64,000 nt of DNA from the NCBI RefSeq assembly GCF_024758505.1, contig NZ_CP077970.1:6758001-6822000 (forward strand), given 5' to 3'. Source of the DNA: Bradyrhizobium arachidis (GTDB lineage: Bacteria; Pseudomonadota; Alphaproteobacteria; Rhizobiales; Xanthobacteraceae). The notes under the pieces were generated by a model. It was not told where the DNA came from. It was given only the letters and a program-made list of their open reading frames with translations, and did no database searches. Made by a program: the position numbers and the translations under genes. This document shows positions 34,770-42,818 of the stretch, in pieces. Numbering within the stretch: the first letter of the stretch is position 1; every line of letters starts with the position of its first letter.

Positions 34770-35404
34770 TTGAACGCAAATAAAGGAACGCGCCGAGGAA
34801 CATTCCATAGTTTCTTCTGAAATCGCCGTTGAGCTTGGCGATCTTGGCGAGATCACAGGACTGTTCGACTTGTTCGGGCATGAGAGCTGGTTCCCCTTCG
34901 GTGAGTTGGACCAGCCCCTCATCTACACCCGATTTGCCCGGCGGCACAAGCGCAATTTCTGATTTTCAGCATAATGTGAAGGCGCGCCGGCGTGAACCGG
35001 CGGGGCCCAGGTCTTCACCGCATGCGTCGCGAACGGTTCCCAGCGAACGAGTGGAAATATACCCAACTACTCGCACGCTCGAATACCAGGAACGTCAACG
35101 TCCTGTGGCCTACGACAGATTCTCTATCGGGAAAAATTGGCATCGAACGCTTGGAAGTCTAGAATCCTTTTCAAATTCCTTATTCCCAATGAGTCGGGGT
35201 ACTCACCCGTGGGTATTTACCTACTGTCTCTGGTAGCGTGCGTTGTTGGGATTTTGCTCTTCGTGGCATTCTGCCGATAGGTCCGACAACGAGCGCAACA
35301 GTTGCATTGAATCCTCAGCCGATGGCCGAAATTACGCGTTTCGGCTGCTTGTTTTTGACTGTGCACGGACCGGCGCGTTGAACTCCCAGACGGGAGGCGA
35401 AGAC
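34770..35404. other. Mostly non-coding stretch with a hairpin
   Basis: Open frames here are weak; one on the minus strand (34657-34881) is hydrophobic but lies antisense to the recombinase end. A hairpin CGCCGG-CGTGAA-CCGGCG at 34985-35002 repeats the one at 26135-26151. Confidence 0.4.
34985..35002 (+). terminator. Hairpin, second copy
   Basis: CGCCGG (34985-34990), loop CGTGAA, CCGGCG (34997-35002). The shared CGTGAACCGGCGGG with the hairpin at 26 kb suggests the 3' end of a lost small gene or a mobile repeat. Confidence 0.35.
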
Positions 35405-35488
35405 GTGACGTGGCTGCTTGTCGTGCTCATCGCTGCCAGCGCGGCGGTCTTGATCGCCCACGCGATCGACGCAATGCGCTCACGCTAG
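35405..35488 (+). CDS. 27-residue single-span membrane protein
   Basis: GTG at 35405 with GGGAGG 8 bases upstream encodes MTWLLVVLIAASAAVLIAHA plus IDAMRSR: one transmembrane helix and a basic cytoplasmic end. The frame is open further upstream, but the ribosome site points to this start. Confidence 0.5.
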   Translation: MTWLLVVLIAASAAVLIAHAIDAMRSR

Positions 35489-35706
35489 TTCGGCTCTTCT
35501 GCGCGAGCTCGGACTACCGTTGCGGCCGTTCCATAGCCGTCGGCGCAGATTGCCTGACGAATTAAGGCTTAGCGGCAGTTCGTTTGCTCGGCCTGCGGCA
35601 AGCGTGGTGCCGACGTGCGGCCGGACGTCCACTGGAATAAGCCGCCGGAGCCGGCAATGGGGTTTCGAAACACGCAATGATCGAAAGCGGCCGATGCGAC
35701 GCTTAA

Positions 35707-35952
35707 TCAGCGTACATGCGGTCCTCGACCAGTTCGAGGCGGAGGTTGCCCAAACCTCACGCGCGGGTTCACATCACAATAGGCATTCCAGCGACCGGAC
35801 GCCGAAGCCAAGCATTGCTCCCTTGTTTGATAGGAGCAGTCGCCGGAGGCGCCGAACTGTTCGCCAAATACGCACCAAGGATAATCCCGCTCTGCGTGTG
35901 CGGCGTGCAGGCTCCCGAGGATGATCAATAAAGTTGCCAAACTCGTTCGCAT
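35707..35952 (-). CDS. DUF3551 small secreted protein
   Basis: 81 residues with a signal peptide (MRTSLATLLIILGSLHAAHA) and a mature part with the DUF3551 pattern: YPWCVFGEQFGASGDCSYQT, EQCLASASG and a final Cys in NAYCDVNPR. Four cysteines probably form two disulphides in the periplasm. The family is almost confined to Bradyrhizobium relatives and is present in many copies; function unknown. Confidence 0.85.
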   Translation of the reverse strand: MRTSLATLLIILGSLHAAHAERDYPWCVFGEQFGASGDCSYQTREQCLASASGRWNAYCDVNPRVRFGQPPPRTGRGPHVR

Positions 35953-36101
35953 CTCGGTGCTCCAAAAAGCGACCGCGGATGAATGAACCTGCGGCCGGAG
36001 TGCGCTTCGAGCTGAGACTCGGAACAGGGCTCGAAGCCTTAATCAATTTGCTTGAGATCGTGCTCGTTCCTAGGTCCGCTTAGATCACCCAGACTGTCGT
36101 T

Positions 36102-36341
36102 CTACTTTGAAGCCACCTCATAAACGTCCCCTGGCTTAAGGTTGAGCCGCCTGAACAGTTGACGATGCTCGTCGGTGATCGAACCCGCGTAGACTTCTGC
36201 GCTCGCTCCCTCCGGTGCCTGGGCAAGCACCAACGTACGGGCTTGCTTTGGCTTGGCCAACGCAATCCAGAGTTCTGCCGCAGAGCCATCGCCTGCGGTC
36301 ACTTCGACGATTGTGTAATCTCCGCCGAATGACTCCGCCAT
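36102..36341 (-). CDS. 79-residue hypothetical protein, paralogue of 42819-43058
   Basis: MAESFGGDYTIVEVTAGDGS opens the protein; it aligns without gaps to the product of 42819-43058 with 53 of 79 residues identical. The conserved ends (ELWIALAKP; LNLKPGDVY) suggest a compact beta-rich domain. No signal peptide. Ribosome site weak. Function unknown. Confidence 0.65.
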   Translation of the reverse strand: MAESFGGDYTIVEVTAGDGSAAELWIALAKPKQARTLVLAQAPEGASAEVYAGSITDEHRQLFRRLNLKPGDVYEVASK

Positions 36342-36495
36342 CTGTGACAATCCGTCTGCCGCTCTGTGGTTTCACCGGAGGCAGGATGCTCGGGCGTCCG
36401 CAGATGGAATGGCAAAGGCTCGCGCGGGCGGCAGACATTTCGAGCCGTTTGCGACGGAAGGGCCACAGCCGGAAACTCGGCTGGGGGCGTACTTC

Positions 36496-36624
36496 CTAGA
36501 CCAACGTCTTAGGTTCGGGACTTACAAATGTTGTGGCCGGAACGCGCCCCCGCCAGGAAAACTAGGCAACACGGGGAGGGCTAGACTTTTGATGTCCAAA
36601 GTTTTGAGAACCCCGGAGGCCGCT
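36496..36624. repeat. Dispersed repeat, copy 2
   Basis: Counterpart of 27667-27800 (landmarks AACGTCT, ACAAATGTTGTGG, GGAAC, GGCAA, CGGGGAG, ACCCCGGA). Here it runs directly into the start of the PRC-barrel remnant. Confidence 0.6.
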
Positions 36625-36628
36625 GACC

Positions 36629-36772
36629 ATGACCTCCTATCAGCGGCCCTACCGAACCAATCTCACCGCCGACAGGCTCGAGGGTGCGCCGAAGTACGGC
36701 AATGACAACGATTGGAATTGGAACGACCCGGGACGGGCGCGAGCTGTGAACGACTACTATTCTGGGTTCTAA
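36629..36772 (+). pseudogene. C-terminal remnant of a PRC-barrel protein
   Basis: 47 codons ending GAPKYGNDNDWNWNDPGRAR plus AVNDYYSGF. This closely matches the C-terminus of the intact PRC-barrel protein at 62973-63338 (GAPKYRNESNWNWSDPSMAR, then VDDYYRG). The barrel domain itself is missing. It may be expressed from its ATG as a short peptide, but is best read as a truncated copy. Confidence 0.7.
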
Positions 36773-36867
36773 CCGATGCCGGCGACCTAGGTCGCAGCGC
36801 ACTCACATGCTGTTGCGGTTGCGGGGACCCGGAGTCCTAGGCGCTTCGGGTCCCGCTTCTAGGCTGC

Positions 36868-37155
36868 TCAGCGACCGGGCGGCCTCAGTGAGCTTTCCGT
36901 CCATCTCCGCACCGCGGGATCTTGGAGCGGATCGATCCCGTCGCCGTATGCGCAGAGGTACCGGTCGCGCCGCTGCCCGGCCTCGTCGGCAAGCCCAGAT
37001 CGCCTCGATCGGCGCTCGCTCGGGGCGCCGGCATCGGTCCGGCGTCGCGCCGGCGACCTGCCGGCTCGCCAGACGACGACCTCCTGCTGAAGCTTCCGCG
37101 CCCATCTCTTCTCGAATGTCTCGACCACATGCCGCGGCAGGTTGAACTCCTCCAT
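36868..37155 (-). CDS. Small protein, third gene of the hsp20 operon
   Basis: 95 residues, ATG at 37155 with a strong AGGAGG. Begins MEEFNLPRHVVETFEKRWAR and becomes Arg-rich. It starts 9 bases after the preceding gene's stop, so it belongs to the hsp20 transcript. Function unknown; the C-terminal half might be frameshift-altered because its composition differs. Confidence 0.6.
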   Translation of the reverse strand: MEEFNLPRHVVETFEKRWARKLQQEVVVWRAGRSPARRRTDAGAPSERRSRRSGLADEAGQRRDRYLCAYGDGIDPLQDPAVRRWTESSLRPPGR

Positions 37156-37164
37156 GGCGTCCTC

Positions 37165-37485
37165 CTATGCCGCAGCGCGGCGCTCGGTCGAGCGCAGCCG
37201 CATCGGCTTGCCGCCCGGCGGATTGCCCGGACCGCCGTCCAGAGCACAGAGCGCCTCGAGGATTTCGTCGATGGTCACTGGCGCCTTTAGGCCGTCGTGG
37301 GCCCGCAGCGCCGGACAGGACGCGATCGCCGAGGCGTCGGAAGCCCACGAGGCGAGAATGGCCCGCTTTTCCGAGATGGTGAGACCGGGATCCGAGACGA
37401 CCTCCTGAGGATGATCGAAGACAGTGCCCGGGTGAAGCAATGCGTTGAAATCGAAAACGTTGTCAGTCGCGGTCGTCGGCCGCAT
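37165..37485 (-). CDS. Small protein, second gene of the hsp20 operon
   Basis: 106 residues, ATG at 37485 preceded by GGAGG. The core LTISEKRAILASWASDASAI continues with ASCPALR, and recurs in the broken copy at 24.1-24.5 kb. This soluble protein regularly follows hsp20 in rhizobia; its role is unknown. A strong intercistronic hairpin separates it from hsp20. Confidence 0.75.
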   Translation of the reverse strand: MRPTTATDNVFDFNALLHPGTVFDHPQEVVSDPGLTISEKRAILASWASDASAIASCPALRAHDGLKAPVTIDEILEALCALDGGPGNPPGGKPMRLRSTERRAAA

Positions 37486-37520
37486 GGTCAGCCTCCAATT
37501 TTTCGACGAGTTCGAGGTAC

Positions 37521-37547
37521 GCCGCCGCGCCCGAACGGCGCGGCGGC
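37521..37547 (-). promoter_or_regulatory. Intercistronic hairpin after hsp20
   Basis: GCCGCCGCGCC (37521-37531) and GGCGCGGCGGC (37537-37547) form a perfect 11-bp stem with a 5-base loop, between hsp20 and the second gene. Without a U tract it probably protects the upstream mRNA or lowers read-through. Confidence 0.55.
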
Positions 37548-37572
37548 CAAGCGATCATTGATTGCGCAGCGT

Positions 37573-38016
37573 TCAGGCCGCTTTCGCCTCGATCTGGTTC
37601 GCTGCAGCGCCGTTGATGGCGATGCGCCGCGGCTTCATGGCTTCCGGGATCTCGCGCATTAGGTCGACGATCAGAAGGCCATTTTCGAAGCGGGCGCCCT
37701 TCACTTCGACGTGGTCGGCGAGCGTGAACTGCCGCTTGAATGACCTGGCCGAAATCCCGCGATGCAAGAAGTGCCTGTCGTCCTTCTCGGCCCTGCGGCC
37801 TTCCAGCGCCAGCACGTTTTGCTCGACGGTCAGCGTCACATCGTCTGGAGCGAAGCCCGCCAGAGCCACCGAAATCTGGAACTGGTTCTCGCCGGTCCGC
37901 TCGATGTTGTAGGGGGGATAGGTCTCTTCGCTGGTCCGCTGGACCTCGTCGAGAACATCGAAAAGGCGGTCGAAACCGATGGTCGACCTCCAGAGGGGAG
38001 TCCAATCATACCTCAT
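37573..38016 (-). CDS. Small heat-shock protein, Hsp20/alpha-crystallin family
   Basis: 147 residues from the ATG at 38016 (MRYDWTPLWRSTIGFDRLFD) with GGAGGAT. The alpha-crystallin domain spans ~40-130: YPPYNIERTGENQFQISVAL, LEGRRAEKDDRHFLHRGI, RSFKRQFTLADHVEVKGARF and the C-terminal RRIAIN. It is an ATP-independent chaperone that binds unfolding proteins. A ROSE RNA thermometer covers its ribosome site and a sigma-32-like promoter lies upstream, so it is heat induced at two levels. Class A hspA-like of Bradyrhizobium. Confidence 0.95.
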   Translation of the reverse strand: MRYDWTPLWRSTIGFDRLFDVLDEVQRTSEETYPPYNIERTGENQFQISVALAGFAPDDVTLTVEQNVLALEGRRAEKDDRHFLHRGISARSFKRQFTLADHVEVKGARFENGLLIVDLMREIPEAMKPRRIAINGAAANQIEAKAA

Positions 38017-38130
38017 AGCCAAATCCTCCAAAGAGCAAGATGGGTACGAGCCGGCACCGGACATCTGACCGGCACCCGTCTCAATTCTCGGAGCCCGATA
38101 GGCGCTCCGGCCGCGCTTGGCGACGCCAAA
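38017..38130 (-). promoter_or_regulatory. ROSE RNA thermometer of the hsp20 gene
   Basis: The leader ends TTGCTCTTTGGAGGAT just before the start codon: the conserved UUGCU that masks the AGGAG ribosome site in ROSE elements. Before it, GGTGCCGG and CCGGTGCC form a stem with two G-U pairs, and the 5' end holds a short hairpin TTGGC-GTC-GCCAA. Order and sequences match the ROSE1 elements known upstream of Bradyrhizobium small heat-shock genes. Confidence 0.85.
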
Positions 38131-38131
38131 A

Positions 38132-38160
38132 AAATCTAGAAGGCCGCCCGAAGTTTCAAG
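38132..38160 (-). promoter_or_regulatory. Sigma-32 (RpoH)-like promoter of hsp20
   Basis: On the minus strand CTTGAAAC (38160-38153) is followed 12 bases later by TCTAGATTT (38140-38132), a fair match to heat-shock promoters, at the expected distance upstream of the ROSE leader. Confidence 0.5.
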
Positions 38161-38368
38161 AGGTCGCGACAAAATTTTTTGGCTGCCGCCAAGGTCTCTC
38201 CGCTAACCATCGAGCCCCGCGCTGCTCTAGTCCCTCGCCCGCCGCAGGACCACTCCGAGCTTTTCCTTCTGCTTCTCCCAACGGGCATCCTCGGCCTGCG
38301 ACCGTCGCTCCAGCGCCTCGCGTTCGGCCTCGATGGCGGCTACCCTCTGGTCGTGCTCCCGCCTGGCT

Positions 38369-38890
38369 TCATCGAACGCCTCTTTCGCCTTCGCGACCGC
38401 CTTCTGCCACCGCTCGCGCTCCTTCTCTCGAGCAGCCTCTTCCTCTCGGCGCTTGCTTTCTCCGCACCGATCGCGTCTTCCGCCGCACGTACCAGGCCAT
38501 TACCGAGAGGACCAGCCAGGCAAACGAGGCGCCCATGAACGCAACTGCGATGCTGGCTTCCGCCGTCAACGAAAAGACGATCGCAAAGGCAAGCATGCCG
38601 AGCGCGCCGAGCGCGGCGCCGGCGGAGTCGACCGCGGCCGCCAGTTGTCCGCGGCGCTCGCCGCCGAGGCCCGCTTCCCGCTTGCGGCGGATCTCATGCT
38701 TCTCAATCAATGTGGCGCTGGCGCAGAAAATCGCCGGAAGGGCGAGGAAGAGCCCACCAACGAAGGCGCCATGGCGGCTGCTGATGAGACCCGTGAAAAC
38801 GGTCGCGGCGCCGCCGAGTGCGAAGCGAATTGCGTATTCGTACCAGCGGCCTTCCTTGAGCGATGACGGCGAAAAACGGATCGGCGTCAT
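38369..38890 (-). CDS. DUF3147-like membrane protein (possibly frameshifted)
   Basis: 173 residues. N-terminal half: YEYAIRFALGGAATVFTGLI and GGLFLALPAIFCASATLIEK are membrane helices of the DUF3147 type; then a charged linker and a helix pair ending SVMAWYVRRK. After that the frame turns Arg/Gly-rich, whereas the next frame encodes a clean coiled coil (EEEAAREKERERWQKAVAKA through EKLGVVLRRARD, stop at 38227). A one-base shift near 38440 therefore probably truncated the protein. Its ATG overlaps the preceding gene's TGA. Confidence 0.65.
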   Translation of the reverse strand: MTPIRFSPSSLKEGRWYEYAIRFALGGAATVFTGLISSRHGAFVGGLFLALPAIFCASATLIEKHEIRRKREAGLGGERRGQLAAAVDSAGAALGALGMLAFAIVFSLTAEASIAVAFMGASFAWLVLSVMAWYVRRKTRSVRRKQAPRGRGCSREGARAVAEGGREGERGVR

Positions 38891-39234
38891 GTCTGCCCCC
38901 CGGCAAGCGTCAGGGCGCCAAAGGCCACGATCAGCCAGACGACAAGAGATAGCACAGTGGCGGGCAATGCTCGCATCCTCGCGCGAACTAGGATCTGGCA
39001 GACAACGACGCTATAAACGGCGAGCGCGATCGCTCCGGCAATCATCGCCTGAGTTTGCAAAGTCGCGTAGTGGGCGCCGTGCTGGTACACCGCGATTCCG
39101 AGCGTGGCGAGCGCGACGGAGGGGGCGGCCGCGAACAGGCCGGCGAAGCTCTTAGGACGTAGAAGATCTCCCAGCATCGCGAAGGCCGACACGACGGCAC
39201 CCCCGGCGAGGAAGCGGATGACATACTCGGTCAT
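38887..39234 (-). CDS. DUF3147 family membrane protein
   Basis: 115 residues from the ATG at 39234 (MTEYVIRFLAGGAVVSAFAM). Four predicted transmembrane helices, including LFAAAPSVALATLGIAVY and TVLSLVVWLIVAFGALTLA. DUF3147 proteins often occur in pairs as here, the two genes overlapping by ATGA. Its own start overlaps the cupin stop (ATGA) too. A small two-subunit membrane complex is likely; function unknown. Confidence 0.78.
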   Translation of the reverse strand: MTEYVIRFLAGGAVVSAFAMLGDLLRPKSFAGLFAAAPSVALATLGIAVYQHGAHYATLQTQAMIAGAIALAVYSVVVCQILVRARMRALPATVLSLVVWLIVAFGALTLAGGQT

Positions 39235-39836
39235 TTCACTTTCCTCCAAATTTTCGAGAGCGGCCCGCCGGTCCCGTAGACCGGATCCTTGCGCGGTACA
39301 GGCACCTTCGGGATGGTTTTAAGCGCGCGCGGACGATCCTCAACCGTCTTGCATTCGTCGTACGTCCCTGTCGGCGGGTAGGCGCCGATGACGAGGAAGT
39401 CGTCGTCTGCTCCCAGACATTGGTGCCCCGTGCCGGCGGGCAGAATGGCGAAGTCGCCAGCCTTCAACGTGAAGATCCTGCCCTTCTTACCGCCGAAACG
39501 AACGCGCCCCTTTCCGCGCGCAATGCCGAGCACCTCATGGATTTGGGAATGATAGTGAACGTAGTCGTAGATGCCGTTGCGCCAAGTATCACCCCACCCA
39601 TTCGCCTCAAACAGGTCCTCGATTTCGGCCGCGGGGTCGTAGCGTTCATCGAGATTGACTGCCCGGCGATAAATGACCAGGGACCATCGCGGATGATTGG
39701 GGATGAGGCCGTCATCCTTAAAGCGTACAGTTTGCGGCTTTCGCGCTTGCGCGAAGTCCGTAGCTTTCCGTTTGCCGGGGCGCCGCAAACCGGTGGCGCG
39801 TTCCGCATATCCCTTTAGATCCTCAAGGGTCGGCAT
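39231..39836 (-). CDS. Cupin-domain protein
   Basis: 201 residues from the ATG at 39836 (MPTLEDLKGYAERATGLRRP). The cupin core is clear: GIYDYVHYHSQIHEVLGIAR with metal-ligand histidines and Glu, and LKAGDFAILPAGTGHQCLGA, the second histidine. It matches a family of stand-alone cupins of unknown substrate. It lies between a PAP2 phosphatase gene (overlap 14 bases) and the DUF3147 pair (overlap 4 bases) in one operon. Confidence 0.85.
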   Translation of the reverse strand: MPTLEDLKGYAERATGLRRPGKRKATDFAQARKPQTVRFKDDGLIPNHPRWSLVIYRRAVNLDERYDPAAEIEDLFEANGWGDTWRNGIYDYVHYHSQIHEVLGIARGKGRVRFGGKKGRIFTLKAGDFAILPAGTGHQCLGADDDFLVIGAYPPTGTYDECKTVEDRPRALKTIPKVPVPRKDPVYGTGGPLSKIWRKVK

Positions 39837-40452
39837 GATCGTTCTCCGTTGAAGCGTCGAGCGGGTAGCCGGTGCCCAGCCGCACGAACCGTTCAAGAAT
39901 CGCTCCCAGCGCGAAACCTGCGACGACATCGCTCGCCCAGTGCGCCAAGATGACTATGCGCGTCAGCGAGATGCCGACCGCTACGGTGCGGATCGCCCGA
40001 CGCGTGCCGGCCGGCAACGCGCCGGCCGCCGATGCCAAGCCGCCCATGTGCAGCGCGTGACCGGAGGGAAAGGCGTCCTCACGTTTCCCGGAAAATGGGA
40101 CACCATGGAGGTGCCCGATCACCGTTCTGCGGTCCGGTCGGGTCTGATCGAACAGACGTTTCAAACCATGGGGCAGCAGCGACGCCGCGACCGTGACCAG
40201 CAGAGCATGGTTGCCGGCGCGCCGCAGCGGCTCGCCCTGCCCGCGCGACGCAAGCCAACCTGCCGCCGCCAGAACTAGAAGAACCTTCTCGTCGGCGCCC
40301 CAAGTCAGGGCGCGGGCTACCATCTCCGGAGCCGGCGCAGTGTTGCGGGCGATGAAGCGTGCGACCACGACATCCGCTTTGGTCGGCCGAACGGTGACCG
40401 GAAGGCTTGGCCCTCTAAGGCGACTTGCTGAAACTCTAGCTCGATTGAACAT
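39823..40452 (-). CDS. PAP2-family phosphatase
   Basis: 209 residues with all three PAP2 signature motifs: KRLFDQTRP, then PSGHALHMGG, then TRIVILAHWASDVVAG (catalytic His and Asp). Several membrane helices surround them. Members dephosphorylate phosphatidic acid, undecaprenyl pyrophosphate or similar lipids. First gene of the PAP2-cupin-DUF3147-DUF3147 operon, suggesting envelope stress adaptation. Confidence 0.85.
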   Translation of the reverse strand: MFNRARVSASRLRGPSLPVTVRPTKADVVVARFIARNTAPAPEMVARALTWGADEKVLLVLAAAGWLASRGQGEPLRRAGNHALLVTVAASLLPHGLKRLFDQTRPDRRTVIGHLHGVPFSGKREDAFPSGHALHMGGLASAAGALPAGTRRAIRTVAVGISLTRIVILAHWASDVVAGFALGAILERFVRLGTGYPLDASTENDHADP

Positions 40453-40662
40453 GACTCAAAGGATCGCAAAGGTAGAGCACCTTTTCCAACGCGCGACCGG
40501 TCATCGAGGTCCGTCGCGCGGCCGGCATCGCGCTCAGTGCTGATCTGATCAAACCAATGGCAGGGCTACTTGTGCGTGGCGAATGCACTCTGGGGTGCGC
40601 CATTTGTTCGGGCCCAACCGTCTCCGCCTCAACGATCGTTCCGGCGAATCCTTCGCCGCTTA

Positions 40663-40687
40663 GGAACTAACGCAGAAGGCTATCGTT
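40663..40687 (+). promoter_or_regulatory. EcfG-type promoter of the manganese catalase gene
   Basis: GGAAC (40663-40667), 16-base spacer, CGTT (40684-40687) is a perfect general-stress (EcfG) promoter, 36 bases before the catalase start codon. The surrounding 270 bases hold no gene. Confidence 0.8.
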
Positions 40688-40723
40688 CGGGACTGATATC
40701 CTCTCTCACTCCCGAGGCCCTCC

Positions 40724-41995
40724 ATGTATCACCACGTCAAGAAGCTGATGTTCACCGTCCGCGTCGACGAACCAGACCCACGTTTTGGCAACATGCTTCT
40801 TGAACAATTCGGCGGCGCTAACGGTGAACTCGCGGCCGCCATGCAGTATTCGATACAGGGTTTGAACTGCGAAGATGCGGATCGCAAAGACCTGCTTATG
40901 GACATCGGCACCGAAGAACTCAGCCATCTCGAAGTCGTGGGTACCCTCGCCCGCATGCACCTCAAGCCGGCGAAGTTCGATCGCCAGGCGGCCGAAGCCG
41001 ATCCCCTGATTGCGATTGCGGGCGGCGGCGGGGTGAACCTATTCAATTCCCAGGGCAACGCCTGGACTGCCGATTACCTGAAGATCACTGGCGAGCTCGA
41101 TGTCGACCTTCGGAGCAATATCGCCGCCGAAGCGCGCGCCAAGATCGTCTATGAACGGCTGCTCAACTTCTGCGATGACGCGGGCACCAAGGACGCTCTC
41201 CAGTTCTTGATGACCCGCGAGATCACCCACATGAAAGCTTTCGCGCTGGCACTCGAGAGCATGGGCAAGCCGGCCCTCAGTATCGGCCGCATCGCACCGA
41301 CCCCCGGCCTGGTCAATCAGTTCTTCAACGATTCCACGGGTACGGGCGATCATGGCGAGATCGACACCCGCGGACCATGGAACGACGGCAGCGATTGGGT
41401 CTTTACGGAATCGCCGGCCATCCAGGCCGGAGAAGCCGGCCCGCCGACAGCCCTCGTAACGGAAAGCTCGTCGCCGGTAGACGAGAACGGCTTAGGCGAT
41501 TTGTTGCTCGACGAACTCCGCGACATCCTGCACGCGGAGAAACAACTGACGAAAGCCCTCCCCAAGATGGCGGAAGCGGCGCGTTTTGATCAATTGCGAG
41601 AGCTGTTCGAGCAGCATCTCGCAGAGACTGAAGCGCAGATCGAGCGCATTAACGAGTGTTTCGAGCTACTCGGAAAATCGACGCGCGCCAAACCGTGCAA
41701 GGGCATGATGGGCCTGGTCGAGGAAGGCCAGGAGATCATGACCGAGGGCGAGGAAAAGGAGGACGCCGCCGCCGACCTCGCCCTTATCGGCGCTGCGCAG
41801 CGCGTCGAGCACTACGAAATAGCTGGCTACACCACCGCGCGCAACCTTGCCCAACAGTTGCGCCACAGCGCAATCGTGAGTCTTTTGTCGAAGTCGTTGG
41901 CCGAGGAGGAAAATGCGGATCAGCTTCTCAACCAGGTCGCCCGATCGCTCATGTCCGTGGCAAAAATGCCGGCCGCAATCGAACAGGGAGAGTAG
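40724..41995 (+). CDS. Manganese catalase fused to a DUF892 (YciF-like) ferritin domain
   Basis: 423 residues. Residues 1-~240 are a manganese catalase: QFGGANGELAAAMQYSIQGL, then DIGTEELSHLEVVGTLARMH and EARAKIVYERLLNFCDDAG with TREITHMKAFALALE; the Glu and His that hold the dimanganese centre are in these helices. Residues ~255-420 are a DUF892 ferritin-like domain (LLDELRDILHAEKQLTKALP; AAQRVEHYEIAGYTTARNLA). It degrades hydrogen peroxide without haem. Fusion is in one frame with no gap. EcfG promoter upstream. Confidence 0.93.
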   Translation: MYHHVKKLMFTVRVDEPDPRFGNMLLEQFGGANGELAAAMQYSIQGLNCEDADRKDLLMDIGTEELSHLEVVGTLARMHLKPAKFDRQAAEADPLIAIAGGGGVNLFNSQGNAWTADYLKITGELDVDLRSNIAAEARAKIVYERLLNFCDDAGTKDALQFLMTREITHMKAFALALESMGKPALSIGRIAPTPGLVNQFFNDSTGTGDHGEIDTRGPWNDGSDWVFTESPAIQAGEAGPPTALVTESSSPVDENGLGDLLLDELRDILHAEKQLTKALPKMAEAARFDQLRELFEQHLAETEAQIERINECFELLGKSTRAKPCKGMMGLVEEGQEIMTEGEEKEDAAADLALIGAAQRVEHYEIAGYTTARNLAQQLRHSAIVSLLSKSLAEEENADQLLNQVARSLMSVAKMPAAIEQGE

Positions 41996-42038
41996 TATTG
42001 CCGACAAGGCCCCACCTCTGACCGTGAAGTTGTGGTCG

Positions 42039-42299
42039 TCAATCGCGCGAGGGACATTCGGGACAAGTGTCGCCGATACCGTCTAGCACCTCCTCCATCG
42101 CCGCGGCCGCAGCTTCGGGTGGAACGCCATCTGGCGGGTTCTGACGCGCGACATCGAAGGCGCGCTCGCGGGCATGCCGATCGGCTCGATCCTGCATCCA
42201 GCCATGCTCCTCACACTCGCGGATGGCACCGGCATCGTTCAGAACGGCGATCGCCCATCCCCGCAGTGTTCGAATCCGCGGTCGTCTCTCTTTTGTCAT
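42039..42299 (-). CDS. Small hypothetical protein
   Basis: 86 residues from an ATG at 42299 (MTKERRPRIRTLRGWAIAVL). The centre has ECEEHGWMQDRADRHARERA and the end IGDTCPECPSRD with a Cys pair. This pattern is shared by a small protein family frequent in rhizobia; function unknown. Confidence 0.65.
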   Translation of the reverse strand: MTKERRPRIRTLRGWAIAVLNDAGAIRECEEHGWMQDRADRHARERAFDVARQNPPDGVPPEAAAAAMEEVLDGIGDTCPECPSRD

Positions 42300-42358
42300 C
42301 GGCATCAAGAGAGCTCCTGCCGGGACGAATCCTTAGCGCCCCTCCTCGTTCCCGGCGG

Positions 42359-42574
42359 CTAGCACAGACTATAGATTCGAAATAACGACAGCTGCGTTTG
42401 TCCTAATTCCTCCTCCGCCGAGTGTGGCGCACCTAACAGACCGCTCCGACTTAGTATGTGCAAGCTGGCCTCATCCGGGATCTTGCTAGTTCCCTCTCGG
42501 GGACGCGCGACCTCTTTTGCCAAACGCTGTTCGTAGGTTTTCTGGTGCTTAATGCGAAGACGACGCCTTGCCAT
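42359..42574 (-). CDS. Small protein of the INEWLTSPG family, C-terminus altered
   Basis: 71 residues from the ATG at 42574 with AAAGGAG before it. The N-terminus MARRRLRIKHQKTYEQRLAK aligns with the proteins at 45111-45311 (STFGYRLAQEA) and 63413-63604, but the C-terminal signature is absent here, so the gene is probably degenerate. Confidence 0.45.
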   Translation of the reverse strand: MARRRLRIKHQKTYEQRLAKEVARPREGTSKIPDEASLHILSRSGLLGAPHSAEEELGQTQLSLFRIYSLC

Positions 42575-42818
42575 GCGCTGCTCCTTTTCAAAGAGGAAGG
42601 CGGGAGCGCTGTGATGGGGCGTTCCATCACCGATAAAAGCCACGATCCGTGATGGTATGAGGGCGCGCCCTATGTTGTCGCGGCGCGAGTCTTTTCTTCA
42701 TCCTTCTGGAGGAACCGGTCAGGAATGGCTCAAGGATAGTAAGCGGCCCCGCGGTCCTCACCCATCAAATTAGTCAAGAGTCATTTGCAACAAGCAATGC
42801 GTGGCCGGATTAGCCAGC

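Noticed and set aside
34657..34947. 96-codon hydrophobic minus-strand frame at the end of the serine recombinase
   Set aside because: Half of it is antisense to the recombinase and no ribosome site supports an internal start.
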